A stretch of DNA of 64,000 nucleotides from Neorhizobium sp. (GCA_028283725.1 JAPWKC010000004.1:434001-498000), one strand, 5' to 3'; counted from the stretch's first letter, positions 46,158 to 57,251 are shown. The notes: a model not told the origin generated them from the letters alone. Translations and numbers: made by a program.

Positions 46158-46832
46158 TCAGATGCCGAGGACGTCGCGCACGAGGCCAAGCGGCGGGCCC
46201 GACAGGGTGATCGGCGCCAGAAGCACGGAAAAGCAAAGGCAAGGGCCCCGATCACTTGCGACGGGACGATGATCGATCTCCTCGTCCGCGACCGAAACAT
46301 CCCCTTCGCCGAAGCGACCGCGGTAATCCTGAAACTGGCCGTCGAGGACAAGCGTCAACTCAAGCCCGGTATGGCCGTGACTGGGCAATGCCCTGCCCGG
46401 CCGCGCGAGAAGGAGGCTCGTCTCTATGCCGGCGCCCTTCTCGATCACGTATTCCTGCAAGCCGGGCAACTTGCGGCGCCAGGGAATGGTGGCCAGAGCG
46501 CGTCCGGTATAGGCACGCAGCAGCTTTGGCAGGTCGGCATCGTCTGCCGGCTCACCACCATCCTGGCCGGCGCCTGAACCGAGCCCTTGCCTTGATGGGC
46601 GCGAGGACATGATGTCTTCCAGACTGCTCGCACGGCTTCTCAGCGGAACAGGCTCGATCGCCGCCAGCGCCTCGCCGGCCAGTTCCTGCATCACACCGGC
46701 AAGCTTCGGGTTGAGGCCATTCACGCCCTGCATCTCCAGATGCGAGCCGACAAGCACATGCGCCGCCTCCGGCAGGGCGCCGGACACATATTGGGCCACG
46801 AGAAATTCGAGCCGTTCGAGATTGAGCAACAT
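46158..46832 (-). CDS. ChrR-type cupin anti-sigma factor, zinc site degenerate
   Basis: In Rhodobacter, ChrR holds the ECF sigma factor RpoE inactive until singlet oxygen appears. The N-terminal anti-sigma domain binds zinc through H6, H31, C35 and C38. This 224-aa protein aligns without gaps in that region (FLVAQYVSGALPE ... SHLEMQGVN). It keeps only H31: residue 6 is Glu, 35 is Gln and 38 is Asn. The C-terminal cupin domain keeps its metal ligands (SHGHTGLELTLVL, EIDHRP). No sigma gene lies next to it. It may therefore be a zinc-independent anti-sigma factor, or a cupin that has lost the original partner. Confidence 0.85.
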   Translation of the reverse strand: MLLNLERLEFLVAQYVSGALPEAAHVLVGSHLEMQGVNGLNPKLAGVMQELAGEALAAIEPVPLRSRASSLEDIMSSRPSRQGLGSGAGQDGGEPADDADLPKLLRAYTGRALATIPWRRKLPGLQEYVIEKGAGIETSLLLARPGRALPSHGHTGLELTLVLDGQFQDYRGRFGEGDVSVADEEIDHRPVASDRGPCLCFSVLLAPITLSGPPLGLVRDVLGI

Positions 46833-47199
46833 GGTTCCACGCCGATCCGGATATCGTTAATTAATAAAACAAAATACACTAATATGCAGCATCACACCCG
46901 CATAATGCGCAGTGCGCGACAAAAATCCCGGCTAAACACCCTTAAAATTCCCCGTTATCGACCTTCGGTCGGGGGATGAATGTTCGCGCGAAACGTCTGC
47001 GACGGTTATACTTCAGGTCGAAACGCTTGTCGACTATCGGCCGGTTTCGGCGCCGCCGGGCGAGGATCGGCGAAACCGCGCCTGTGATGGAAAGATTACC
47101 CGCAGTTTGGTCTGTTGCGGAATTTGCATTTCTTGCCAACCGCTTCTTGTCCTCTCAAAAGTCGGTGATTACATGGTTGCAGAACGAAAAGGTTTTCTC
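46833..47199. other. intergenic region upstream of the ChrR-like gene and cysK
   Basis: This is an AT-rich divergent spacer of 367 bases. It should contain both promoters. A short hairpin (CGACC-TTC-GGTCG, 46959-46971) was seen. No gene. Confidence 0.4.
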
Positions 47200-48237
47200 A
47201 TGGCATCGTATCCTTCTGTCCTTCAGGTCATCGGCAACACACCCCTTATCCGCCTCAAGGGCGCCTCCGAAGCGACGGGCTGCGATATTCTCGGCAAGGC
47301 CGAATTCCTCAATCCGGGCCAGTCGGTCAAAGACAGGGCCGCTTTGTTCATCATCCGCGATGCGGAGGCCAAAGGTTTGCTGCGGCCGGGCGGCGTGATC
47401 GTCGAGGGAACCGCGGGCAATACCGGTATCGGGCTGACGCTGGTGGCCAAGGCGCTCGGCTACCGCACCGTGATCGTCATTCCGGAAACCCAGAGCCAGG
47501 AAAAGAAGGACGCGCTGAAACTGCTCGGCGCCGAACTGGTCGAAGTCCCGGCCGTTCCCTACAAGAACCCGAATAATTACGTGAAAGTCTCCGGCCGGCT
47601 CGCAGAGCAGCTGGCGAAGACCGAGCCAGCCGGCGCCATCTGGGCCAACCAGTTCGACAATGTCGCCAACCGCCAAGCGCATATCGAGACGACGGCGCCC
47701 GAAATCTTCGAGCAGACCGGCGGCAAGGTCGACGGCTTCATCTGCTCGGTGGGCTCCGGCGGCACGCTGGTCGGCACGGCAATGGGACTGAAGGCCAAGA
47801 AACCAGGGATCAAGATCGGCATCGCCGATCCCGAGGGTGCCGCACTCTACGAATATTACGCCCATGGCGAATTGAAGAGCGAAGGCAATTCGATCACCGA
47901 AGGTATCGGTCAGGGCCGCATCACCGCCAACCTCGAAGGGTTTACGCCCGATTTCGCCTACCGGATCCCGGATGCGGAAGCCCTGCCCTATGTCTTCGAC
48001 CTCGTCGAACAGGAGGGGCTGTGCCTCGGCGGATCGAGCGGCATCAACATTGCCGGCGCCATCCGGCTTGCCAGGGATCTCGGCCCCGGCCACACGATCG
48101 TGACGGTGCTGTGCGATTACGGCAACCGCTACCAGTCGAAGCTGTTCAACCCGGATTTCCTCAAGTCGAAGGGCCTGCCGATCCCGGCCTGGCTGACGGC
48201 GAAGCGCGATATCCAGGTACCATTCGAGACACCCTGA
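47200..48237 (+). CDS. cysK: cysteine synthase A (O-acetylserine sulfhydrylase)
   Basis: It makes cysteine from O-acetylserine and sulfide with PLP. NTPLIRLKGASEATG, the lysine of NPGQSVKDRAA (Lys44), EGTAGNTGIGL and the phosphate-binding GSGGTLVGTA are present. The length of 345 aa is slightly more than the usual 310-325 because of a longer C-terminus (SKGLPIPAWLTAKRD), as in other rhizobial copies. AAAAGG lies 8 bases before the ATG; an ATG nine codons upstream is possible. AlaX and the sulfurtransferase follow on the same strand. Confidence 0.94.
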   Translation: MASYPSVLQVIGNTPLIRLKGASEATGCDILGKAEFLNPGQSVKDRAALFIIRDAEAKGLLRPGGVIVEGTAGNTGIGLTLVAKALGYRTVIVIPETQSQEKKDALKLLGAELVEVPAVPYKNPNNYVKVSGRLAEQLAKTEPAGAIWANQFDNVANRQAHIETTAPEIFEQTGGKVDGFICSVGSGGTLVGTAMGLKAKKPGIKIGIADPEGAALYEYYAHGELKSEGNSITEGIGQGRITANLEGFTPDFAYRIPDAEALPYVFDLVEQEGLCLGGSSGINIAGAIRLARDLGPGHTIVTVLCDYGNRYQSKLFNPDFLKSKGLPIPAWLTAKRDIQVPFETP

Positions 48238-48276
48238 CCCCTCGCCTTACATCCATGCCATGCCCGGATACCGCAC

Positions 48277-49017
48277 ATGACCGTTGACGCTCTCTTTCGT
48301 GACGATTTCTATCTTTCGACGGCCGAGGCAGTGGTAATCGCCATCCACGAGGATGGCGGCATCGAACTGGACCGGACATGCTTTTACGCGACCTCCGGCG
48401 GTCAGCCGGGCGATAGCGGCTTTCTGGAACGCGCCGACGGAACCAAGATCGCGCTCGCCCCGACCCGGCATGGCACGACGAAGGACGTCATCATCCATGT
48501 GCCCCTCGACGATAGCCAGCCGCAGCCGCTCGTCGGCGAGGCGCTGACGTTGCATATCGACTGGCCGCGCCGCTACAAGCTGATGCGGATGCACACTGCC
48601 TGCCATCTACTTTCCGTCGTCCTGCCCTACCCGATCACCGGTGCGGCCGTTGGCGAGGAGGAATCGCGCGTCGATTTCGATGTGACCGAGCCGCTCGACA
48701 AGCAGGAGATCACCGATAAGCTGATGAAACTTGTCGAGGAAAACCATCCGGTCTTCCTCAAGTGGATCACCGACGAGGAACTTGCCGCCAATCCCGATAT
48801 CGTCAAGTCGAAGAATGTCCGCCCGCCGGTCGGTCTCGGGCGGGTCAGCCTCGTATGTATCGGCGACGATGCCGCCATCGACAGCCAGCCCTGCGGCGGC
48901 ACGCATGTGTCGGAGACGCAGGAAGTCGGCGCCATCCACATCTCCAAGATCGAGAAGAAGGGCAAGGAAAACCGCCGCCTGCGGATCCGCTTCGGAACGC
49001 CGCAACCGGATGCCTGA
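48277..49017 (+). CDS. alanyl-tRNA editing protein AlaX
   Basis: This free-standing editing domain removes Ser or Gly from mischarged tRNA-Ala. The zinc site is complete: MRMHTACHLL (His106 and His110, HxxxH) and QPCGGTHVSETQE (Cys and His). The GGQPGD motif is at residues 41-46. The 246-aa size indicates the AlaX-M type. It starts 39 bases after cysK and probably shares its transcript. Confidence 0.94.
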   Translation: MTVDALFRDDFYLSTAEAVVIAIHEDGGIELDRTCFYATSGGQPGDSGFLERADGTKIALAPTRHGTTKDVIIHVPLDDSQPQPLVGEALTLHIDWPRRYKLMRMHTACHLLSVVLPYPITGAAVGEEESRVDFDVTEPLDKQEITDKLMKLVEENHPVFLKWITDEELAANPDIVKSKNVRPPVGLGRVSLVCIGDDAAIDSQPCGGTHVSETQEVGAIHISKIEKKGKENRRLRIRFGTPQPDA

Positions 49018-49080
49018 AACACCGACACCTGATACTATCAAGACATCACCGAATACGGGCCCTGCCCGAGGAGAGCTGAC

Positions 49081-49947
49081 ATGAGCGATACCAGCCGTTT
49101 CGTCGTTTCGTCCGAATGGCTCCAGAAGGAGCTTGGCAGCCCGGACCTGAAGGTTGTCGATGCCGCCTTCTATCTTCCGGCGCACAACCGCGACGCCAAT
49201 GCCGAATATGCGGCGGGTCATATTCCCGGTGCCGTACGTTTCGACCATGACGCGGTCGCCGATCATTCGACCGGCCTGCCGCATATGGTGCCGGCACCCG
49301 ACGTCTTTGCCGAAGCCGTCGGCCGGATGGGGATCAGCGAGACCGACCGGATCGTCATCTATGACGGCCCCGGCATATTTTCGGCGCCGCGCGGCTGGTG
49401 GCTGTTCCGGATCATGGGCGCCAGGCAGGTCTATGTGCTGGACGGCGGGTTCGACGGCTGGAAGGCCGAGGGCCGACCCGTCGAGACGGATGCACCTTCA
49501 CCCGCACCCGCCACGTTCAACACCGATTTCCGCGTCGACAAGGTGATCGACTTCCACAGCATGTTGTCGATCGTCATCGAGGGATCGAAGCAGATCGCCG
49601 ATGCGCGCCCGGCCGGCCGCTTTACCGGCGCCGAACCTGAGCCGCGCGCCGGCATGCGCTCCGGCCATATGCCCGGCGCCTACAGCCTGCCCTCCGGCAC
49701 GTTTTCGGTCGATGGCAAGCTGCGCCCGCTCAGCGAGTTGAAGAAGGCGATCGAGGATGCCGGCATCGATCTCGGCCAGCCCGTCGTCACCAGCTGCGGC
49801 TCGGGGATTACCGCCGCCATCATCACGCTGGCGCTCGAATCGCTCGGCCATGAAGACAACGCGCTTTACGACGGCGCCTGGACCGAATGGGGCGCAAAGA
49901 CCGATACACCGATCGTGACAGGGCCCGCTTCGCCCAAAGCTGCCTGA
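49081..49947 (+). CDS. sseA: 3-mercaptopyruvate sulfurtransferase
   Basis: Two rhodanese domains transfer sulfur from 3-mercaptopyruvate. The inactive N-terminal domain has GHIPGAVRFDHD and APRGWWLFRIMGA. The C-terminal domain has RSGHMPGAYSLPSGTF and the active-site loop SCGSGITAA (Cys239), which is the MST form (CGSGVT) rather than the thiosulfate form. The length is 288 aa. It lies with cysK and alaX in a cysteine-related plus-strand cluster. Confidence 0.94.
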   Translation: MSDTSRFVVSSEWLQKELGSPDLKVVDAAFYLPAHNRDANAEYAAGHIPGAVRFDHDAVADHSTGLPHMVPAPDVFAEAVGRMGISETDRIVIYDGPGIFSAPRGWWLFRIMGARQVYVLDGGFDGWKAEGRPVETDAPSPAPATFNTDFRVDKVIDFHSMLSIVIEGSKQIADARPAGRFTGAEPEPRAGMRSGHMPGAYSLPSGTFSVDGKLRPLSELKKAIEDAGIDLGQPVVTSCGSGITAAIITLALESLGHEDNALYDGAWTEWGAKTDTPIVTGPASPKAA

Positions 49948-49953
49948 TCCGCT

Positions 49954-50517
49954 ATGGCAAAGACGCCGAAGACAGCGCCGCTCTCTGCAAAAGTGATGCA
50001 ACTGGAAATGACGGCACCGCCGCGGACGAGCCTTCCGGTGCCCGTCAATATCCAGACGCTGATCGTGCGGGCGCCAGAGATACCGCTTGCCTATTACCGG
50101 CATCTCTACCGGCAGGTGGGCAAGCGCTGGCACTGGTACGAGCGGCTGAGGATGACCGACGAGGAGCTGGCCAAGACCATCCACGACCCGCGCTGCACGG
50201 TGACGGTGCTCTATGTCAACGGCGCGCCGGCCGGCTTCTACGAGCTGAAGAAGGTCGACGAGGATGTGACGGAGCTTTCCTATTTCGGCCTCCTGGAGCG
50301 GGCGATCGGGCTCGGCATCGGCAAGTGGTTCCTTCTGCAGGCGCTCTATTCCGCCTGGCAGGACAATCCACAGAAGGTGACGGTGACGACCAATTCGCTC
50401 GATCATCCCCGCGCCGTGCAGCTCTACCAGATGATGGGGTTTTCGCCGGTTTCGACCTACGAGGCGACGATCATGCCGATGACCGATAGCGAGCTTTTAA
50501 AAGCCCTTGACGGCTGA
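49954..50517 (+). CDS. GNAT-family N-acetyltransferase
   Basis: This 187-aa protein has a GNAT fold. The acetyl-CoA region is ERAIGLGIGKWFLLQALYSA, a loose version of Q/R-x-x-G-x-G/A, and the last conserved strand-helix is VTVTTNSLDHPRAVQLYQMM followed by GFSP. The acceptor substrate is unknown. It begins 6 bases after sseA, so cotranscription is very likely. Confidence 0.9.
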   Translation: MAKTPKTAPLSAKVMQLEMTAPPRTSLPVPVNIQTLIVRAPEIPLAYYRHLYRQVGKRWHWYERLRMTDEELAKTIHDPRCTVTVLYVNGAPAGFYELKKVDEDVTELSYFGLLERAIGLGIGKWFLLQALYSAWQDNPQKVTVTTNSLDHPRAVQLYQMMGFSPVSTYEATIMPMTDSELLKALDG

Positions 50518-50610
50518 TTTTTCGTCCAGGCAGGCTCAAAGGCAAGGATCGGGTGGCGCGGCCATCCGGTCCGGCGCAGATTTTCCCGGTATCACCAACG
50601 GGAGAATAGC

Positions 50611-51144
50611 ATGACTATCCACGCCACGATGACACCCGAAATCGGCAGCGGCTTCGCCGAGATTTCCTTCGCTGCCATGCCAACGGCTGACGCGCAGCAT
50701 TTATGGACCGGCGGCGCGGATGCCTATGGTCTCCGCCCGGAGACATTTCTTTCCGACGGTCCCGGCCACCCGTGCCGGCATTGCCTGCGCAATATCGAAG
50801 CGGGCGAGGAATTTCTCATTCTCGCCTACCGCCCCTTCCCGGCATTGCAACCCTATGCGGAAACCGGCCCGATCTTCCTGCACAGGACACCCTGCCGCCG
50901 ATATGCGGCCGAGGAGATCGCCATGCCGGAGGCGGTGCCTCAGATCCTTTCGAGCCCCGACTACATCCTGCGCGGCTATAGCGATACCGACCGCATCGTC
51001 TATGGGAGCGGCGCCGTCACCGCCACCGGGAAAATCATGGAAAGAGCAACAGAACTGCTGGCACGGGCCGATATCGCCTATGTGCATGTCCGCTCGGCCC
51101 GCAACAATTGCTACCAATGCCGGATCGACAGGCGAGGCCGATAA
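50611..51144 (+). CDS. DUF1203-domain protein
   Basis: This 177-aa protein matches the DUF1203 pattern: a central HPCRHCLRNIEAGEEFLILA, then FLHRTPCRRY and a late DIAYVHVRSARNNCYQCRI. The conserved cysteines and histidine suggest a metal or redox site, but no function is known. It follows the GNAT gene after 93 bases and ends tail to tail with the EamA gene. Confidence 0.88.
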   Translation: MTIHATMTPEIGSGFAEISFAAMPTADAQHLWTGGADAYGLRPETFLSDGPGHPCRHCLRNIEAGEEFLILAYRPFPALQPYAETGPIFLHRTPCRRYAAEEIAMPEAVPQILSSPDYILRGYSDTDRIVYGSGAVTATGKIMERATELLARADIAYVHVRSARNNCYQCRIDRRGR

Positions 51145-51156
51145 AGGGGGCGCCAG

Positions 51157-52077
51157 TCAGGACAGGCCGATCAGGATCGCTCCCGATGCAACGACGATGC
51201 AGGCGGTGATCCGCCTGATCGTCAGCCGTTCGCCGAGGAAGAGCCAGCCGATGACGACGGCGAAGACGACGCTCGTCTCGCGCAGTGCCGAGACAGGCCC
51301 CGCCGGCGCCATGGAATAGGCGACCAGCACGGTGCCGTAGGACAGAAGCGAGACCATGCCGCCGCCCGCCGCCTTCCACGTTTCCGGCGCCTTCGGATCG
51401 ATCTTGAGGCGGCCGCGCAGGATGAAAAAGGCGGCGACCATCAGGAATCCGGGCAGCACGAAGGCCCAGCTGATATAGGCCGCCCGATCGCCCGACAACC
51501 GGATACCGATCGCATCGACCGTCGAATAGCCGGCGATGGCAACACCGGTCGCCACGGCATAGAGGATAGACGAGCCGGCCGCCCGTGTCTTTCCGAGCGA
51601 GAGCAGCATGATGCCGATGACGATCGCCATGACGCCGAGCATGGACAAGGGTCGCAGCACCTCGCCGGCGAAGGCGAGGCCGGCGGCCGTCACCAGAAGC
51701 GGCGCGCTGCCGCGGATGATCGGATAGACCTGGCTCAGTTCGCCGTGGCGGTAGGCGGCAACGAGAAGGAGGCCGTAGATCAGCTGGAAGACGGCAGAGC
51801 CGGCGATATAGGGCCATGATTGCGCCGCCGGCAGCGGCAGGACGAGCGCCACCGGCAGCGCCACCACGGTCATGGCGATGCTCATCACCGTCATCGTCCA
51901 GAACCGGTCGGCGCCCGAGCGCAGGAAGGCGTTCCAGCTGGCGTGGAGAATGGCGGCGAACAGGGCAAGCAGGACGATGAAGGGGCTCAAGGCGGTCGGT
52001 CCGAAGGCGGCAAGTTGGTTTGCAAAATGGTCGGCAACAGGAGCGACGACCCCACCCTTTCGAGGCGCAAACGTCAT
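51157..52077 (-). CDS. EamA/DMT-family transporter
   Basis: A drug/metabolite-type exporter with about ten hydrophobic spans in two repeats, 306 aa from the first ATG. ILHASWNAFLRSG near the start and VYPIIRGSAPLLVTAAGLAF in the first repeat are typical, as is VFAVVIGWLFLGERL in the second. The N-terminal 30 residues before LSPFIVLLALFAAILH are not membrane-like, so a start at a TTG near 51987 is possible. The substrate is unknown. Confidence 0.88.
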   Translation of the reverse strand: MTFAPRKGGVVAPVADHFANQLAAFGPTALSPFIVLLALFAAILHASWNAFLRSGADRFWTMTVMSIAMTVVALPVALVLPLPAAQSWPYIAGSAVFQLIYGLLLVAAYRHGELSQVYPIIRGSAPLLVTAAGLAFAGEVLRPLSMLGVMAIVIGIMLLSLGKTRAAGSSILYAVATGVAIAGYSTVDAIGIRLSGDRAAYISWAFVLPGFLMVAAFFILRGRLKIDPKAPETWKAAGGGMVSLLSYGTVLVAYSMAPAGPVSALRETSVVFAVVIGWLFLGERLTIRRITACIVVASGAILIGLS

Positions 52078-52609
52078 CTCGGTCGCGATGCCATCACTGC
52101 GGCAAGCCGTTCAAACTGTCAAAGGATTGTCATGAAACTGTCATGGATGATGATCGGTGGGGTGGTGGATCGCCAGACACAGGGTGGCGGATGCAGAGCT
52201 GATGTCGGCTGTTGGCCGCTGGCTGGCCAGATGGGAGGACACGCATGCGGTCAGGACACACGGGCTGGCGAATGGAGACCGTGTAGCGAATGGCGGGCGA
52301 AGCGACGATGGCGAGACTGATGGTGGCCGAAAAGACTGCAGACAACCAGAAGGCTGACACTCGGCAGACGCGCGTCGTGCAGACCGGATGCCGATGGCGG
52401 GGGACATGCCGCGATTTCCGGGCCGGGTGCTCTACCCCCCGCAGTTTTGTACCGACCGCCGCTTTCGGCACGGCCGCATTGCAATCGCGGGCTCGATGGG
52501 CTGGCGGCCCACCCGCTGAAATTGAAACCGATCGTTTACCGAAAGTTCTAATTCGGCCTCAACATCTCTCCCGTATATTTGACCGATCTAAAGCAACCGG
52601 GATCAGACG
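52078..52609. other. intergenic region, no gene seen
   Basis: In 532 bases the first part is purine-rich (GATGG, GGTGG repeats near 52140-52330). Open frames look like chance. It should contain the promoters of the EamA and PilZ genes. Confidence 0.4.
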
Positions 52610-52960
52610 ATGACCGTCACTACTGTCAGCCCCAAGTCCGTGCTCAAGAGCCGGCGTGCCACGCGCGAGCGCACGCGCATCTACGGCACGGTGAAGTTCC
52701 TCGGCCAGTCGGTCACAGGGCGCGTCGTCGATCTTTCGGCAAGCGGACTGGCGCTCGATCTCTCGGCTCCCTTTGCGGCCGGCACTGGCAGCAAGGTGGC
52801 GATCGAAAGCGAGGAACTCGGCGCGCTCGAAGGCATCGTCAAGTGGAACCGCAGCGGCCGGCTCGGCATCCAGTTCCACGCCAATTCCAATGCCTCGGCG
52901 CAGGTCTCATCCTATTTCCGCTTTTTCCATAAGGCGGTGAAACCGGTTCTGACGCGGTAG
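52610..52960 (+). CDS. PilZ-domain protein (c-di-GMP receptor type)
   Basis: This 116-aa stand-alone PilZ domain keeps both binding motifs: RxxxR (Arg15 to Arg19, within KSRRATRE) and DxSxxG (Asp41, Ser43, Gly46, within VVDLSASGLALD). It should therefore bind cyclic di-GMP. The rest of the barrel follows (LEGIVKWNRSGRLGIQF). There is no output domain, so it probably works by contacting a partner. It is flanked by long spacers and is not in an operon. Confidence 0.92.
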   Translation: MTVTTVSPKSVLKSRRATRERTRIYGTVKFLGQSVTGRVVDLSASGLALDLSAPFAAGTGSKVAIESEELGALEGIVKWNRSGRLGIQFHANSNASAQVSSYFRFFHKAVKPVLTR

Positions 52961-53085
52961 AAATTCTGGCCCGCCAGAAAATTTGACCAGCTGGAAAAAC
53001 TCTGGCGAGAAACTGTCATTTTCCTGATGCACGTTCGTGTGATTGCGCTTAGGCTCGCACGCAAACGTACAGAGGGAGAATTTTC

Positions 53086-55071
<1,986 letters not shown>

Positions 55072-55173
55072 GCAGGTCGGTAGCATCAAGTCGCCGCATT
55101 CAAGGGCACGTCATTCATCGGCCGTGCCCTTAGCAACGGCCAAATCCACGAGCTTTTTCCGAGGATCTTGTCA

Positions 55174-55189
55174 CGTCTCATATGAGACG
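55174..55189. promoter_or_regulatory. 16-bp perfect palindrome upstream of phzF-type gene
   Basis: CGTCTCATATGAGACG reads the same on both strands. It lies 77 bases before the PhzF-type start, in a position suited to a dimeric repressor. It is unassigned. Confidence 0.6.
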
Positions 55190-55265
55190 ATAATTCAGGT
55201 GGTTCAATCCTCTGGGCACGTCCGGGGACGCCCACACTCACCGCCATGTCGAAGCGAGCAAGCCC

Positions 55266-56111
55266 ATGCCAACATTTCCCTTCCAGCAGGTCGATGTCTT
55301 CTCCCTTGAACCCATGCGCGGTAATCCGCTCGCCGTCGTCTTCGGTGCCGACAGTCTCTCCGACAGCCAGATGCAGGCATTCGCCAACTGGACGAACCTC
55401 AGCGAGACGACCTTTCTTCTGAAGCCCACCGATCCCAGGGCGCATTACCGCGTGCGGATCTTCACGCCGACGCAGGAACTACCCTTCGCCGGGCATCCGA
55501 CACTTGGTAGCGCGCATGTCTGGCTGTCTAATTCCGGCATATCCCCGGATGGCGACATCGTGCAGGAATGCGGCGCGGGTCTGGTGCGCATCCGCCGGGA
55601 CGGGACGCGGCTTGCCTTTGCCGCTCCGCCGCTCACCCGCAGCGGGCCGGTCGATCCGGCGCTTGTCGAGCGGATTGCCGAAGCGCTGGGGCTGACGATG
55701 GACCGGATCGAGGGCTCCAACTGGCTTGTCAACGGGCCGGACTGGATCGGTCTGCGCCTTTCCTCCCGCGAAGACGTGCTGGCAGTCAAACCCGACTATC
55801 CGATGCTCAACGGAGCACGCGTCGGGCTGGTCGGCGTGATCGGTCGCAGCACGGAACCCGCAGAGGGCGAGCATGTCGATTTCGAGGTGCGCGCCTTCAC
55901 CAAGAACGGCTACGAGGACCCGGTGACCGGCAGCCTCAATGCCGGCATGGCGCAATGGCTGATCGGCTCCGGCATCGCGCCAGACAGCTATGTCGCGGCA
56001 CAGGGGACCGTCCTTGGCCGCAAGGGCCGGGTCTTCGTCGACAAGGTCGGCGACGACATCTGGATCGGCGGCGAAGTTGCCGCCTGCGTTTCGGGCACGG
56101 TGACGATCTAG
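55266..56111 (+). CDS. PhzF-family isomerase/epimerase
   Basis: This protein has the DapF-like fold of the PhzF family. FQQVDVFSLEPMRGNPLAVV opens the chain and the catalytic Glu is Glu47 in NLSETTFLL. FTPTQELPFAGHPTLGSAHV and the mirror motif VRAFTKNGYEDPVTGSLNAG are present. The length is 281 aa. Phenazine synthesis is not implied, because no other phz genes are near. A perfect 16-bp palindrome upstream may be its operator. Confidence 0.92.
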   Translation: MPTFPFQQVDVFSLEPMRGNPLAVVFGADSLSDSQMQAFANWTNLSETTFLLKPTDPRAHYRVRIFTPTQELPFAGHPTLGSAHVWLSNSGISPDGDIVQECGAGLVRIRRDGTRLAFAAPPLTRSGPVDPALVERIAEALGLTMDRIEGSNWLVNGPDWIGLRLSSREDVLAVKPDYPMLNGARVGLVGVIGRSTEPAEGEHVDFEVRAFTKNGYEDPVTGSLNAGMAQWLIGSGIAPDSYVAAQGTVLGRKGRVFVDKVGDDIWIGGEVAACVSGTVTI

Positions 56112-56210
56112 CCCCTCGCAGACAGAGCCTAAGGTCCCTCTCCTCCTCTTCGCCCGCGCCGGTTTTGCTGATAGAATCATCCTCCCGATTTGCGCAGGAG
56201 GAGGCGCGGG

Positions 56211-57251
56211 ATGCTGGAGAAAAACAGGAGCGTCACCAGCTATGGCGATGAACCCGGATTGCGATTTGCCGTCCTGCTCGATGGTCAGGGCGGCTGTCGA
56301 ACCGTCAACATGGCCGAGGCCTGCTCGTGGAAACCACATGACGGGATCGTCTGGCTGCATTTCGAGCGCGACCACCCGGCTGCTGCCGACTGGGTGAACA
56401 ACGAGGGCCGTTTCGACCCGGTCGTGGCCGAGGCGTTGCTCGAAGACGAATCGCGCCCGCGGGTGGAGCCGGTGGATGACGGGCTCCTCATTATCCTGCG
56501 CGGACTTTGCGCGGCGCCCCCGGACGACGAGACCTACGAGGCCCATGGGGCGGGCGCCGATCTCGACCTCGTTCCCCTGCATATCTGGATCGACCAGAAC
56601 CGGCTGGTGACATTGCGCGACAGCGGCCATTACATCACAGCGCTGCGCGATATCCGCCGTGCGCTCGAAAACGGCAAGGGACCGAAAAAGGCCGGCGATC
56701 TGCTCGCCATGGTCGCCGACAAGCTGGTGCGCGATCTCGAACCGGTGCTCGACAGCATGGACGAGGAAATCGACGAACTGGACGAGCTGATCTTCAAGGG
56801 CGAGGCAAGCGAGGTACGCCAGAGACTGAAACTTCTACGCCGGCGGGCCGTGCAGCTGCGCCGCTATCTGGCGCCGCAGCGCGATGCGCTTTCCCGCATA
56901 GAGCATGACGACGCACCTTGGCTGAGCGACCGCGATCGGTTGAGGATCCGCGAAGTCATCGACAAGCTGATGCGCTTCATCGAATATCTCGACGCCATCC
57001 GCGACCGGACCAGCATCCTGCATGACGACCTTGCGACCGTGATCGGCGAACGGATCGCCCGTAATTCCAACCGACTCGCCGCACTTGCCGCCCTTCTTCT
57101 GCCGCCCAGCGTCGTTGCCGGATTGTTCGGCATGAATGTCGGCGGCATTCCCGGCGTCAACGATACCTGGGCCTTCGTCATCATCGTCGCCGTCGTCGTC
57201 GTCATTTCGGCGGGAACGCTGTGGTTGTTGAAACGGATCGACTGGCTGTGA
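56211..57251 (+). CDS. zntB: CorA-family zinc transporter ZntB
   Basis: This is an inner-membrane cation transporter of the CorA family, 346 aa. The soluble N-terminal domain (IVWLHFERDHP, PLHIWIDQNRLVTLRD) precedes the long stalk helix (DSMDEEIDELDELIFKGEAS). Two C-terminal spans bracket the invariant GMN (GLFGMNVGGIPG). The short C-terminus KRIDWL and the absence of a MPEL loop fit ZntB rather than a magnesium CorA. AGGAGG lies 9 bases before the chosen ATG. Confidence 0.92.
   Translation: MLEKNRSVTSYGDEPGLRFAVLLDGQGGCRTVNMAEACSWKPHDGIVWLHFERDHPAAADWVNNEGRFDPVVAEALLEDESRPRVEPVDDGLLIILRGLCAAPPDDETYEAHGAGADLDLVPLHIWIDQNRLVTLRDSGHYITALRDIRRALENGKGPKKAGDLLAMVADKLVRDLEPVLDSMDEEIDELDELIFKGEASEVRQRLKLLRRRAVQLRRYLAPQRDALSRIEHDDAPWLSDRDRLRIREVIDKLMRFIEYLDAIRDRTSILHDDLATVIGERIARNSNRLAALAALLLPPSVVAGLFGMNVGGIPGVNDTWAFVIIVAVVVVISAGTLWLLKRIDWL

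Noticed and set aside
38140..47200. Genomic island integrated at tRNA-Cys or tRNA-Asn
   Set aside because: I found no integrase, no duplicated tRNA 3' end and no mobility gene. Accessory content alone is not enough.
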